Assembly: GCF_003201975.1 (NCBI RefSeq)
Contig: NZ_QJJQ01000011.1
Span: 62,001-126,000, forward strand
DNA length: 64,000 bases
Direction of reading: 5' to 3'
Source of the DNA: Pseudogracilibacillus auburnensis
GTDB taxonomy: Bacteria; Bacillota; Bacilli; Bacillales; Amphibacillaceae
The position numbers were made by a program, and so were the translations under genes. The notes beneath the pieces were generated by a model, which ran no database searches, was not told where the DNA came from, and saw only the letters and a list, made by a program, of their open reading frames with translations. This document shows, one piece after another, positions 47,831 to 56,844 of the stretch (its first letter is position 1; every line of letters begins with the position of its first letter).

Positions 47831-48427
47831 TTAAACTACCTTTTCCTCGATTGGATATCTGACAGATAATCCATATTTATTTAGGCGATAAGCAAAAGCC
47901 CCTGCTAATATAGATAAGACAATATCTTTTGGTAAAGGTACTGACATCCATAACCAAGCAATTTTGTATGAAAATTCTGTTGGTGCTTCAAACCAAAATA
48001 AATAAGCTGCATACATCCAATTCGTTCCAAATACATAATTGATTGCCATCGCTATAAGTGCAGCAACGATATAAATAGGAAATGTCCGTTTTGTTTCAGC
48101 AATTTTACCAGCAACATAGGCAACAAAAATAAAAGAAATAATAAACCCGAATGTTGGTGATAAAACCATTGCTGCTCCTCCTTTAAATTGTGCAAAGACT
48201 GGAACACCAGCTAACCCTAACACCATATAGACAAACATCGAAAATGCACCAAGCCTACTTCCTAAAACAAGACCTGATAAAATAGCAAAAAAAGTTTGCA
48301 ATGTAATTGGAACGCCGCCAATGACAAAAGGAATAATTGATGTTATGTTAGCGCCAATTGCAGTTAAAGCCACAAACATTGCACCAATAATTAAATTAAA
48401 AACGTTACTACGCCCTTTCCCTTTCAC
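47831..48427 (-). CDS. bioY: Biotin transporter BioY (ECF S component)
   Basis: A 198-residue membrane protein with about six hydrophobic segments; substrate-binding unit of an energy-coupling-factor transporter. Family features: GGVPITLQTFFAILSGLVLG and GLAGVPVFAQFKGG. The start is GTG at 48427 with a strong GGGGGAG. It is first in bioY-bioB. A dyad resembling a BirA site lies between the start and the promoter region. The shared ECF ATPases and EcfT are not in the window. Confidence 0.93.
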   Translation of the reverse strand: MKGKGRSNVFNLIIGAMFVALTAIGANITSIIPFVIGGVPITLQTFFAILSGLVLGSRLGAFSMFVYMVLGLAGVPVFAQFKGGAAMVLSPTFGFIISFIFVAYVAGKIAETKRTFPIYIVAALIAMAINYVFGTNWMYAAYLFWFEAPTEFSYKIAWLWMSVPLPKDIVLSILAGAFAYRLNKYGLSVRYPIEEKVV

Positions 48428-48437
48428 TTTTCTCCCC

Positions 48438-48470
48438 CTTTAGTTAACCATATTATTTTTAGGTTAACAT
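48438..48470. promoter_or_regulatory. Candidate BirA operator of bioYB
   Basis: Inverted repeat GTTAACC - 12 bp - GGTTAAC (48443-48468) just upstream of bioY. The half-sites match the BirA box of B. subtilis bioW (GTTAACC ... GGTTAAC), but the spacer there is 14 bp. Repression by biotin-bound BirA is inferred. Confidence 0.55.
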
Positions 48471-48612
48471 ACTTTTAAGAATAGCATATAAAATGAAATG
48501 GTACAAAAATAAATCTATGTTAATCATTCATGAACCGATCTGTACGTGTACCCATTTTTAGGTAACATGCATATGTATAAGAATGAATAGATTAGGATGG
48601 TGATTATTATAT

Positions 48613-50667
48613 ATGGAACGAGGGTCAAGCGATAAAAAACCTACGAATAGTAAAGATGAACAGTTAGAGCAATTCAGAATAGATAATTATGGGAAAAAGC
48701 TTACAACGAATCAGTCGGTTAGAATTTCAAATGACGAGGATTCGCTAAAAGCAGGTATCCGTGGTCCTACCTTAATGGAAGATTTTCATTTTCGCGAAAA
48801 AATCACCCACTTCGACCATGAACGAATACCTGAAAGAGTCGTCCATGCACGTGGTTATGCAGCACATGGGGTTTTTGAATTATATAAGTCAATGAAAGAA
48901 TATACGACAGCAAGTTTTTTACAAGAATCTGGAACAACCACACCTGTTTTTGTTCGTTTTTCAAATGTTGTCGGTAGTGCCGGATCAAAGGATACAGCTC
49001 GTGATGTCCGGGGATTCGCAACGAAATTTTATACGGAATCTGGGAATTATGATCTTGTCGGCAATAATATTCCTGTCTTTTTTATTCAAGATGCGATCAA
49101 ATTCCCTGATTTAATTCATGCCGTTAAACCTGAGCCACATAATGAAATACCACAAGCATCTTCCGCTCATGATACATTTTGGGATTTTGTAGCAAATAAT
49201 CAGGAAACAGCTCATATGATTATGTGGCTAATGTCAGATCGAGCAATACCGAGAAGTTGGCGCATGATGGAAGGATTTGGTGTACACACGTTTCGTTTTG
49301 TCAACAAAGAAAGGAAAAGTACGTTTGTTAAATTTCATTGGAAACCAATTTTAGGCGTACATTCTCTTGTGTGGGATGAGGCACAAATAATTGGTGGGAA
49401 AGATCCAGATTTCCAACGACGCGATTTATGGGAAGCAATTGAACGTGGTGCTTATCCAGAATATGAACTAGGAGTACAAATGATTGACGAATCAGATGAA
49501 TTTATGTTTGACTTTGATATTCTAGATGCGACGAAAATTTGGCCAGAAGAAATAGTTCCAGTTCAAATAATTGGGAAAATGACGCTAAATAAAAATGTTG
49601 ATAATGTTTTTGCCGAAACCGAGCAAGTTGCGTTTCACCCAGGTAATATCATTCCAGGTATTGACTTTACAAATGATCCACTACTTCAAGGTAGATTATT
49701 CTCCTATCTTGATACACAACTTATCAGATTGGGAGGACCAAACTTTGCTGAAATACCAATCAATCGACCACTTTGTCCATTTCATAATAACCAACGCAAT
49801 GGCTTTAGCAGGCAACGAATTGATATCGGAAAAGTTAGCTATCATAAAAATTCGTTAGCAAATAATACTCCTTCTACTTCTAGTCTGGAAGAGGGCGGCT
49901 TTGTACATTATGAAGAAAAAGTAGAAGGTCGCGTTATTCAAGCCCGTAGTGAATCGTTTAATGACTTCTTTTCGCAGGCAAGACTTTTTTGGAATAGTAT
50001 GTCACCACCAGAAAAAAAACATATTATAGACGCATTTAGTTTTGAAGTTGGAAACGTTAAAAGTCGATCTGTTAGACAACAAGTCGTTGATATGTTCGTC
50101 CATGTTGATAAACAAATGGCTACAATAATCGCTAATAATACTGGTGTAAATCGCCCAAATGGTGCACAATCAAATGTTACCGCATCTTCCCCCGCACTTA
50201 GCCAAGAAAATACAAGCAGGTATCCTAATACGCTAAATGTCGGTGTATTAATTGGAAATGGTTTTAATGATGCAGAAGTAAAAAATGTTATTAATTTACT
50301 TGAAGAAAATGGTGTGTTTATTCATTATATCGGAGAGCAGATTGGCACTGTGACAGGTAGGATCGGGAGCAAGATTAAAATAGATGAAACATTTATGACA
50401 ACGGACCCAGTACTCCATGATGCAATATATGTTGTAGGGGGAAGTGCGATTGATCAGGTGAAATTTAATAAAAACATTATGTATTATATTGGCGGAACAT
50501 ATAATCATTATAAGCCAATAGGAATTGCCACTACTGGGGAAATGTATTTTGATGTTCCGAATAAAAATAATATACCTGGAGTTATTTTTGCCTCTTATAA
50601 TCCAAATTTTGCAATGGACTTTTTAAATGCAATTACTGAACAACGTTTTTGGAACCGGATAGTTTAG
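48613..50667 (+). CDS. katE: Large-subunit catalase KatE
   Basis: Heme catalase of 684 residues, the long clade 2 type. Catalytic His lies in [12 protein letters not shown] and Asn in [10 protein letters not shown], and the heme-ligand Tyr in [19 protein letters not shown]. The C-terminal 140 residues ([24 protein letters not shown]...) form the flavodoxin/class I amidotransferase-like domain found only in large catalases. A tyrosine-arginine core is intact. GGTGA precedes the ATG by 9 bases. In B. subtilis katE is under sigma-B; no sigma-B promoter could be assigned with confidence here. Divergent from bioY. Confidence 0.96.
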   Translation: MERGSSDKKPTNSKDEQLEQFRIDNYGKKLTTNQSVRISNDEDSLKAGIRGPTLMEDFHFREKITHFDHERIPERVVHARGYAAHGVFELYKSMKEYTTASFLQESGTTTPVFVRFSNVVGSAGSKDTARDVRGFATKFYTESGNYDLVGNNIPVFFIQDAIKFPDLIHAVKPEPHNEIPQASSAHDTFWDFVANNQETAHMIMWLMSDRAIPRSWRMMEGFGVHTFRFVNKERKSTFVKFHWKPILGVHSLVWDEAQIIGGKDPDFQRRDLWEAIERGAYPEYELGVQMIDESDEFMFDFDILDATKIWPEEIVPVQIIGKMTLNKNVDNVFAETEQVAFHPGNIIPGIDFTNDPLLQGRLFSYLDTQLIRLGGPNFAEIPINRPLCPFHNNQRNGFSRQRIDIGKVSYHKNSLANNTPSTSSLEEGGFVHYEEKVEGRVIQARSESFNDFFSQARLFWNSMSPPEKKHIIDAFSFEVGNVKSRSVRQQVVDMFVHVDKQMATIIANNTGVNRPNGAQSNVTASSPALSQENTSRYPNTLNVGVLIGNGFNDAEVKNVINLLEENGVFIHYIGEQIGTVTGRIGSKIKIDETFMTTDPVLHDAIYVVGGSAIDQVKFNKNIMYYIGGTYNHYKPIGIATTGEMYFDVPNKNNIPGVIFASYNPNFAMDFLNAITEQRFWNRIV

Positions 50668-50787
50668 GTAAGGAAAATTGTCCTAATGGCTTTTGGGATG
50701 TAAAGTACATGAATGTAAACATTTAAATATTTAAGAGGGATAGAGATTTACATTCTCTTTATATACAGAATTGACTTTTTCTATTTT

Positions 50788-50830
50788 AAAAGAGTTATTC
50801 CTATTATGTAGGAATAACTCTTTTATTTTT
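50788..50830. terminator. Bidirectional terminator between katE and SASP gene
   Basis: Perfect stem AAAGAGTTATTCCTA / TAGGAATAACTCTTT with TTATG loop, T-rich on the right and AAAA on the left. It serves the converging genes. Confidence 0.88.
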
Positions 50831-50837
50831 CAATATT

Positions 50838-51041
50838 TTATTGTTGTCCTCCACCTAATTGTTGCTGTGCCATGTGGACAAGACGTTTTGTAATTTCTCC
50901 TCCAACAGATCCGTTAGCTCTAGAAGTTGTATCTGGACCAAGTTGTACGCCAAATTCTTGAGCAATCTCTGTTTTCATTTGATCAATTGCATGCTGTGCA
51001 CCAGGAACTACCAATTGGTTTGAATTATTACTATTTGGCAT
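50838..51041 (-). CDS. Alpha/beta-type small acid-soluble spore protein
   Basis: A 67-residue DNA-binding spore protein. It contains the germination protease (GPR) site region [14 protein letters not shown] and the second conserved motif [24 protein letters not shown]. It coats forespore DNA and protects it from UV damage, and is degraded at germination. A very strong AAGGAGGTG precedes the ATG, as in other SASP genes. It proves the organism is a spore former. It is monocistronic. Confidence 0.95.
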   Translation of the reverse strand: MPNSNNSNQLVVPGAQHAIDQMKTEIAQEFGVQLGPDTTSRANGSVGGEITKRLVHMAQQQLGGGQQ

Positions 51042-51319
51042 GATGGTTCACCTCCTTGGTACATTTATCTTGCGCACCAAGAGGAGCAATCATACATACA
51101 AAAAATTGGTAGTTGTTGTTAGTTCAAGTATTTAATAACAATTAAGACAAATACTATTTTGAGTATACTAATAACTCAACTTTCACACCAAGATAATGAG
51201 TTCAAACAGTTCGCTTGGTTACGCTTGGGATACTTCTAATTACATCCTTGACAACCATGAGACAATAAATTTATTCACAATATTTTCTAAATGAGTAGAT
51301 TTGTTGTTTATTTCATATA

Positions 51320-51620
51320 ACAGATAAAGTGCACAGTAACATTTGGTGGTGAACGTACCGTCGCTACGGAAATACACTCCGCTTAGGTGGGTATTGTCAC
51401 TCATTACGTTTATTTGTTTATGAGTGTAATCATATCGTTCACCTTAGGTATAGTTGATTGGAGCTTAGGACAGTCGACTCCTGCGGGAAAGCACGTGTCT
51501 GAAGACCCCGCAGCGGCGGTTTTTCCGCGAGGAGGCTGAAGCCGTGCCCGCGGAAAGCGACTGTCCGTGGCGGAAATCAACGGTGCTGTTACTGTCGTTC
51601 TAGCCAGAATAGCAAATTAA
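51320..51620. repeat. Structured dispersed repeat, family B, copy 3 (inverted)
   Basis: Opposite in orientation to the copies at 30592 and 40164. Outer arms GGACAGTCG (51468-51476) and CGACTGTCC (51558-51566) pair perfectly, with core ACTCCTGCGGGAAAGCACG and CGTGCCCGCGGAAAG; GCACG pairs with CGTGC inside. The outer stem has a different sequence from copy 1 but is still complementary. It lies in the 767-bp gap between the SASP gene and thiI. The rest of that gap shows no gene. Confidence 0.78.
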
Positions 51621-51808
51621 CTTACTGCGCAGTTTCGTTCAACTACGTGATAAAAGCAACAAACTTTACGATAAGAGAAGGTGGAGTCTAGATGTAAACA
51701 GACTCCTTAGACCGAACAGTTAAGTCCAAAAGTCAACTTCAACACTATATCTACGCCCCACTTCATTCTATGAAGCTTTTTTGTCCATTTCACCCTGTTA
51801 AAGTTGAG

Positions 51809-53008
51809 TTATAATAATTCGTCAAAATGATCGCTTTGAACATTATGAACTATTTTAATCGTTTCTTTTTTAGCTATTGCTTCATTCATGAATGGCGTAA
51901 AGTCTACCTTTTTTTCCAGTTCATGAATGATTTCTCTTTTCGGATTAGTTGCAGGTGATTTTGGTACAAATATCGTACAGCAATCTTCATAAGGTCGGAT
52001 AGAAATATCATACGTACCAATTCGTTTTGAATGGGTAATAATTTCTTCCTTATCTAGAGCAACTAATGGACGTAATACTGGTAAATTAGTTACTTCATTG
52101 ATAGCGTTCATACTTGCCAATGTCTGACTTGCTACTTGTCCAAGACTTTCCCCCGTTGTAAGTGATAATATATTTTTTTCATGGCAAATTTTTTCGCTAA
52201 TGGTGAGCATTACACGTCTCATTATCGTCATCGCATATCGTTCTGGCATTGATTTAAATATTTCTTGTTGTAACGTTGTAAAAGGAATCAGATGAACATT
52301 GATCGATCCCCCAAATTCTGTTAACGTTTTTGTTAAATCTAACACTTTTTGCTTGGCGCGTTCACTTGTAAAAGGTGGTGAATGAAAATGAACCATTTCA
52401 AGTTGAACACCCCGCTTCATCATTAAATATCCCGCAACAGGGCTATCAATACCACCTGATAATAATAACAATGACTTTCCACCAGTTCCTACTGGTAAAC
52501 CTCCAGCTCCACGAACGACCGTTGACATAATATAAGTCGCTTTTTCCCTAATTTCTACTTTTATTTCTACATCAGGTTCATGTACATTAACTGTATATAT
52601 CGATGTGTTTTTTAATAAATGGGCACCTAAGATTCGATTCATTTCTTGGGAACGAATAGGAAATCCTTTATTCACTCGACGTACGGAAACTTTAAACGTT
52701 TTTGCATTTGGACTCCCCGTCAAAGCAAACAATGCCCCTTCTTTTATAGACGATTCTTCATTTTCAACTTTTAACGCTAAACTTAAACTGTAGATTCCAA
52801 ACACTTTTTTACATTGTTTCATAATTGGTTCAGGACCCTGTCCATTTAGTTCAATAAACATTCTTCCTTGTGACCGTTTTACACGAATATCTGGATAATG
52901 TTTTAATGCCTGTTGAATATTTCTTTGTAGCTGTGTAATGAATTGATTTTTATTTTTTCCTTTTAAAGCTAGTTCTCCGTATCGTATTAAAATATGATCA
53001 TAATGCAT
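51809..53008 (-). CDS. thiI: tRNA 4-thiouridine synthase ThiI
   Basis: A 399-residue sulfurtransferase that thiolates U8 of tRNA. It has an N-terminal ferredoxin-like domain, a THUMP domain (about 60-165) and a PP-loop ATPase with SGGIDSPVAGYLMMKRG near 185. It lacks the C-terminal rhodanese domain of E. coli ThiI, as is normal in Bacillus, where the dedicated cysteine desulfurase next door provides sulfur. It follows that desulfurase by 7 bp. Confidence 0.96.
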   Translation of the reverse strand: MHYDHILIRYGELALKGKNKNQFITQLQRNIQQALKHYPDIRVKRSQGRMFIELNGQGPEPIMKQCKKVFGIYSLSLALKVENEESSIKEGALFALTGSPNAKTFKVSVRRVNKGFPIRSQEMNRILGAHLLKNTSIYTVNVHEPDVEIKVEIREKATYIMSTVVRGAGGLPVGTGGKSLLLLSGGIDSPVAGYLMMKRGVQLEMVHFHSPPFTSERAKQKVLDLTKTLTEFGGSINVHLIPFTTLQQEIFKSMPERYAMTIMRRVMLTISEKICHEKNILSLTTGESLGQVASQTLASMNAINEVTNLPVLRPLVALDKEEIITHSKRIGTYDISIRPYEDCCTIFVPKSPATNPKREIIHELEKKVDFTPFMNEAIAKKETIKIVHNVQSDHFDELL

Positions 53009-53015
53009 GACTTAT

Positions 53016-54155
53016 CTACTCCAATATATCTTTTAAATGTTTAATTGTTTCTGTAAACGTTCGGATAAATATTTCTATTTCCTTTTCACTCGTATCATAT
53101 GACAAACTAATTCTTAAACCGGATGACGAAACAACGCTCGATCGCCCACTTGCATCTAGAACACGGCTTTTATCCGATTGTTTCGACGAGCAGGCTGATT
53201 GGGTTGAGATGACAATTCCTTTTTCAAAAAGAGCGTGAATAACGACTTCTGGTTTTAAACCTGGAACGGAAACATTCATAATATGTGGGGCGCCATGTTC
53301 AGAAGAATTTATATACACTCCATCGATTTTCCCTAAATGGTTAAAAAGATTCTGATGGATTTTTTGTAAGTGGCCATATCCCTTTTGTTTCCGCTCCATC
53401 ATTAACCGTAAAGCACGAACAAAGGAAACATTTCCTGCCACATTTTCAGTTCCCGATCGTAATCCCTGTTCTTGATTTCCACCGTGAAAAAGTGGATAAA
53501 GAACAGTACCTTTTTTAATGTATAGCATTCCTGTCCCTTTTAATCCATGGATTTTATGGCCTGAAAACGTACATAAATCAATGCCGCTATGATGTAATTG
53601 AAGTGGAACTTTCCCAAGTGCTTGCACAGCATCTACATGGAAAAATAGTTTTGGATGCTTTTTAGCAATTTCTCCGATTTCTTCAATCGGTTGAATGGAA
53701 CCTGTTTCATTGTTCACATGCATGATCGAAATGAGAATTGTTTTATTCGTAATAGCGGATCTTACCATTTGTACATCCACTACACCATCGCTATTTACGG
53801 GAAGATAAGTTACAGTGAATCCGAGCTCTTCTAGACTTTTACATGTTTCATACACGGAAGCATGCTCAATTTCAGTCGTAATTATATGATTCCCGCGCCC
53901 TTGATATTTTAACGCGACCCCTTTTATTGCCAAATTATTTCCCTCTGTTCCTCCAGAGGTAAAAATAATCTCACTCGGATCTATTTGCAATAAAGTAGCT
54001 GCTTGTTCACGTGCTTTCGTTTGCAACCTTTCAACGTCTGCTCCTAATTCGTGAATGGAGGACGGGTTGGCAAAGTATTTTTCTGATACTTGTTTAAAGC
54101 TTTGTACAACTGATTCATCAGGGATCGTCGTTGCACTGTTATCTAAATAAATCAT
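53016..54155 (-). CDS. nifZ: Cysteine desulfurase (NifZ type)
   Basis: PLP enzyme of 379 residues that passes cysteine sulfur to ThiI. PLP lysine in CTFSGHKIHGLKGTG, His in VDAVQALGKVP, and catalytic cysteine in ISTQSACSSKQSDKS. Tight linkage to thiI (7 bp) matches the B. subtilis nifZ-thiI pair and argues for tRNA thiolation rather than general Fe-S assembly. IscS or YrvO are alternative names for relatives. The ATG at 54155 follows AGGAAGG. Confidence 0.94.
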   Translation of the reverse strand: MIYLDNSATTIPDESVVQSFKQVSEKYFANPSSIHELGADVERLQTKAREQAATLLQIDPSEIIFTSGGTEGNNLAIKGVALKYQGRGNHIITTEIEHASVYETCKSLEELGFTVTYLPVNSDGVVDVQMVRSAITNKTILISIMHVNNETGSIQPIEEIGEIAKKHPKLFFHVDAVQALGKVPLQLHHSGIDLCTFSGHKIHGLKGTGMLYIKKGTVLYPLFHGGNQEQGLRSGTENVAGNVSFVRALRLMMERKQKGYGHLQKIHQNLFNHLGKIDGVYINSSEHGAPHIMNVSVPGLKPEVVIHALFEKGIVISTQSACSSKQSDKSRVLDASGRSSVVSSSGLRISLSYDTSEKEIEIFIRTFTETIKHLKDILE

Positions 54156-54189
54156 CTAAAAATCCTTCCTACTCATTATTCATCTTATC

Positions 54190-54236
54190 AAAAAACAAGA
54201 CTGACTATATAGATGTTACCCTATAAGACAGTCTTA
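54190..54236 (-). terminator. Intrinsic terminator after ezrA
   Basis: Minus-strand stem AAGACTG ... CAGTCTT with inner TATAGGG/TATATAG-type pairing, followed by G and six T (54195-54190). It ends the ezrA transcript before nifZ. Confidence 0.75.
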
Positions 54237-54240
54237 TTAT

Positions 54241-55935
54241 TTAAGAAACAGTCATTTCTTGATGTTTTTCTATTTTTTTAAGTGCACCAGGTTCAATTTC
54301 TTCTATTGCATTTGCTGCATTTTCTAATGCTAATTCATATTCAGCCTTACGAAATAATTGTTCTGCTTCTAAAAGCTTTGCCGCAAGTGATGGATTGGAA
54401 CTACGATAACGATTTGCATACTGGATAACTTGTTCCGTCAAATACGCTTGCTCTAACATCATATTCGTATTTTCAATAGCACTCATCACAGAGCTTTTTG
54501 CTTCTGCTAGCGATTTTTGTACTTCTAATATATCTAGTGGTTGGTTATCAAGCGCTTGTAAAACGAGTTCGTTTTTCTCCGTGGCTTCCTCGATCATCGA
54601 CCAAATAAAGTTGGGAACGCCAGGTAAATTGCTATTTCTTAGCTTGCGATTTGTTTTAAAGATATCATCACTCATCGACTGCAATTGTGCCCTCGCTTCT
54701 ACTTCATCTTTACGTAAGTTTTGAATCCGACTTTTGAAATCTTGATGCTCTTCGACAATGTTTTCAAGTTGCTGAAAACCTTGTTCTAACTCTGTTCTTA
54801 ATTTTGAATGTGCAGAATTATTTTTTTCAACTTTTTGTGCAAATGTTTTTAATTGCTCTTGTAGTTGAGTAACCATTTTTTCTAAAGACATATATTTTTC
54901 TAAATCAGAATCTTCAAAGTAATATGCTTGCTTCAGTTGTGCTACTTCTGACTTTGTATGTAAAAATTGAACTTCAAAGTTTTCCAATGCACGTTCATAA
55001 CTAGGCATTTTGGATTCGACAAAGTTTTTAGCTAACGCTTCTTTTTCTAACAATAGGTACATTTCTTTTACCCGTTCCTCGATTTCGGGAACCATTTCTT
55101 TTACCTTATTCGTACTTTCCTTCTCTAATGCATGAACAAGATCGATTAATTGGGCTTGGAACTCTTTTATTTCTTTTTCTAAGTCTAAATGATCAATCCA
55201 ATAGCCCTCCGCTTTCATTTCGTTTAAGCCTTTATACAATTCATCTAATTGTGTAGGAAGTCCTTGTCGACATAATTTATACAGAGCTGGAAATTCTTCT
55301 AGTTCTTGTTGTAATGCTTCTAAACGTTTTTTTACTTGATCGACTACTTCTGTTGACTGTATATAGTTTCCTTCTGCCACTAGCTCCTTATATAGCGTTA
55401 ATTCCTTCTGTATTTCATCGAATTCAACTTCAAATCTTACATCTGCTCGGTCATATTGATAACGATTTTGCGAAAGTATTTTACGCAATTCGTTCAGCTT
55501 CGGTTCAAGCTGTTCAACTTCTTCTCGATTCGATTGCTCTATTTCAAGTAGTTCATTTAATTCCGCTAAAATAGTTTCGATCTTCTTTTCAACTGCCTGT
55601 AAGATCTCTTCCATTTGTTTCATGCATTTTTTTGCAGCTGGAAAACTATAGCGGTCTGCTGCATTTTCCGTATCATAAAGTAATTCTTCTACTTTTCCAA
55701 GCTCAACGGTTAAAATGGTTTCCCATTTATTTTTCCATTGTTCAAATTTTTCTTTTGTTTCTCCTTCTAAATTAAGCTCCTTCACTTTCGCTAATTCTGA
55801 AGCAACATTACGATTCATAATATCGAGTTTCCAGCTTTCATAATAATCGACCGAATCATATAATCTTTTTCTTAAAAGGAGTCCTACTATAATTAACACA
55901 ATTACTGCTAAAATTGCACCAATAACATATTCCAT
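54241..55935 (-). CDS. ezrA: Septation ring formation regulator EzrA
   Basis: A 564-residue membrane-anchored protein that limits FtsZ assembly to midcell and links it to cell-wall synthesis. One N-terminal helix (about 3-21), then spectrin-like coiled coils to the end (many heptads such as EKEIKEFQAQLIDLVHALEKE). The C-terminal QNR patch is present as QYANRYRSSNPSLAAKLLEAEQLF. Length and layout match B. subtilis EzrA (562). Monocistronic, ending in a terminator. Confidence 0.96.
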   Translation of the reverse strand: MEYVIGAILAVIVLIIVGLLLRKRLYDSVDYYESWKLDIMNRNVASELAKVKELNLEGETKEKFEQWKNKWETILTVELGKVEELLYDTENAADRYSFPAAKKCMKQMEEILQAVEKKIETILAELNELLEIEQSNREEVEQLEPKLNELRKILSQNRYQYDRADVRFEVEFDEIQKELTLYKELVAEGNYIQSTEVVDQVKKRLEALQQELEEFPALYKLCRQGLPTQLDELYKGLNEMKAEGYWIDHLDLEKEIKEFQAQLIDLVHALEKESTNKVKEMVPEIEERVKEMYLLLEKEALAKNFVESKMPSYERALENFEVQFLHTKSEVAQLKQAYYFEDSDLEKYMSLEKMVTQLQEQLKTFAQKVEKNNSAHSKLRTELEQGFQQLENIVEEHQDFKSRIQNLRKDEVEARAQLQSMSDDIFKTNRKLRNSNLPGVPNFIWSMIEEATEKNELVLQALDNQPLDILEVQKSLAEAKSSVMSAIENTNMMLEQAYLTEQVIQYANRYRSSNPSLAAKLLEAEQLFRKAEYELALENAANAIEEIEPGALKKIEKHQEMTVS

Positions 55936-56131
55936 CTTTTACCTCCTAATCATTTTTATAGAAGGATATATATAATTAAATCATTATAGTATTATTTCAC
56001 TATTAATAATACCATGATTACGGTCGTTTTTGCTAAAAAAAACAAAAAAATATGCATATTCTACATAAATGTCGAATTTTCGTCCCGATAAAACGTGAAG
56101 TCATTCAATTTCATGAGCAAAATAAGGAAAC

Positions 56132-56737
56132 TTACTTATCTTTATCTGCAATAAAATCGATCCATTGATCAATGGTTTTTACATAGTTTTTAATAAAATG
56201 GCGAAAAGATTGTTGGTCAACCATTTGATTATTCCATTCGTTCTTTAACATATAAGGTGACATTAACATCCCTTTTAATTGCATATATAAATAAAATCGT
56301 TGCTTTTTATTTTCTTTACTTAAAATAGGGAAAAACAGTTCACTCAAAACGTGATTTTCCTTCGCTAAATAAGTTACCGTCATTTCACGTACAAAGGTAG
56401 AATCTAAAGATAGTTCACGATTAATGAAAGAGGTTAATTGAAAATAGTCTGTTTTATATTGAATGATGGCATAAATCACTTTTTTTAATTTTTCAATAGG
56501 ATGTATATGTTCATTGTTCGTTATTTCTTCATTTACAATAGTTAAATACATTTCATAATAATTCGTTACTGCATATTCTAATAAGCCTTGTTTGCTATTG
56601 AAATAATAACTAATTAAGGAAACATTCACCGAAGCATATTCAGCGATATCCCGTACCGATGTACCATGAAATCCTTTTTGAAAAAAGAGTGATGATGCTG
56701 CTTCGACTACTTTTTGCTTTGTTTGATTTATTTTCAT
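56132..56737 (-). CDS. refZ: RefZ-like TetR-family regulator
   Basis: A TetR-type DNA-binding protein of 201 residues. The HTH (about 8-50) reads QKVVEAASSLFFQKGFHGTSVRDIAEYASVNVSLISYYFNSKQGLL in 20-residue pieces; the C-terminal part is an all-helical dimer/ligand domain. Position next to ezrA and upstream of the GGDEF gene matches yttP (refZ), which helps place the Z ring away from the origin at sporulation. The ATG at 56737 is used because GGGAGG lies 10 bases before it; an in-frame TTG three codons upstream overlaps the spacing. Confidence 0.85.
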   Translation of the reverse strand: MKINQTKQKVVEAASSLFFQKGFHGTSVRDIAEYASVNVSLISYYFNSKQGLLEYAVTNYYEMYLTIVNEEITNNEHIHPIEKLKKVIYAIIQYKTDYFQLTSFINRELSLDSTFVREMTVTYLAKENHVLSELFFPILSKENKKQRFYLYMQLKGMLMSPYMLKNEWNNQMVDQQSFRHFIKNYVKTIDQWIDFIADKDK

Positions 56738-56844
56738 GCATGTCAATCCTCCCTTTCTTTATTTAATACGACAAAAGTATGAAAATTCCTGCAATTTAAC
56801 ACAAAATAATAAATGGCAACCTTCCAATAGAAGATCGCCATTCA

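Noticed and set aside
51740-51790. Terminator after thiI
   Set aside because: The hairpin CTTCAT/ATGAAG has its T-run only on the plus strand, where no gene precedes it; it would not end the minus-strand thiI transcript.
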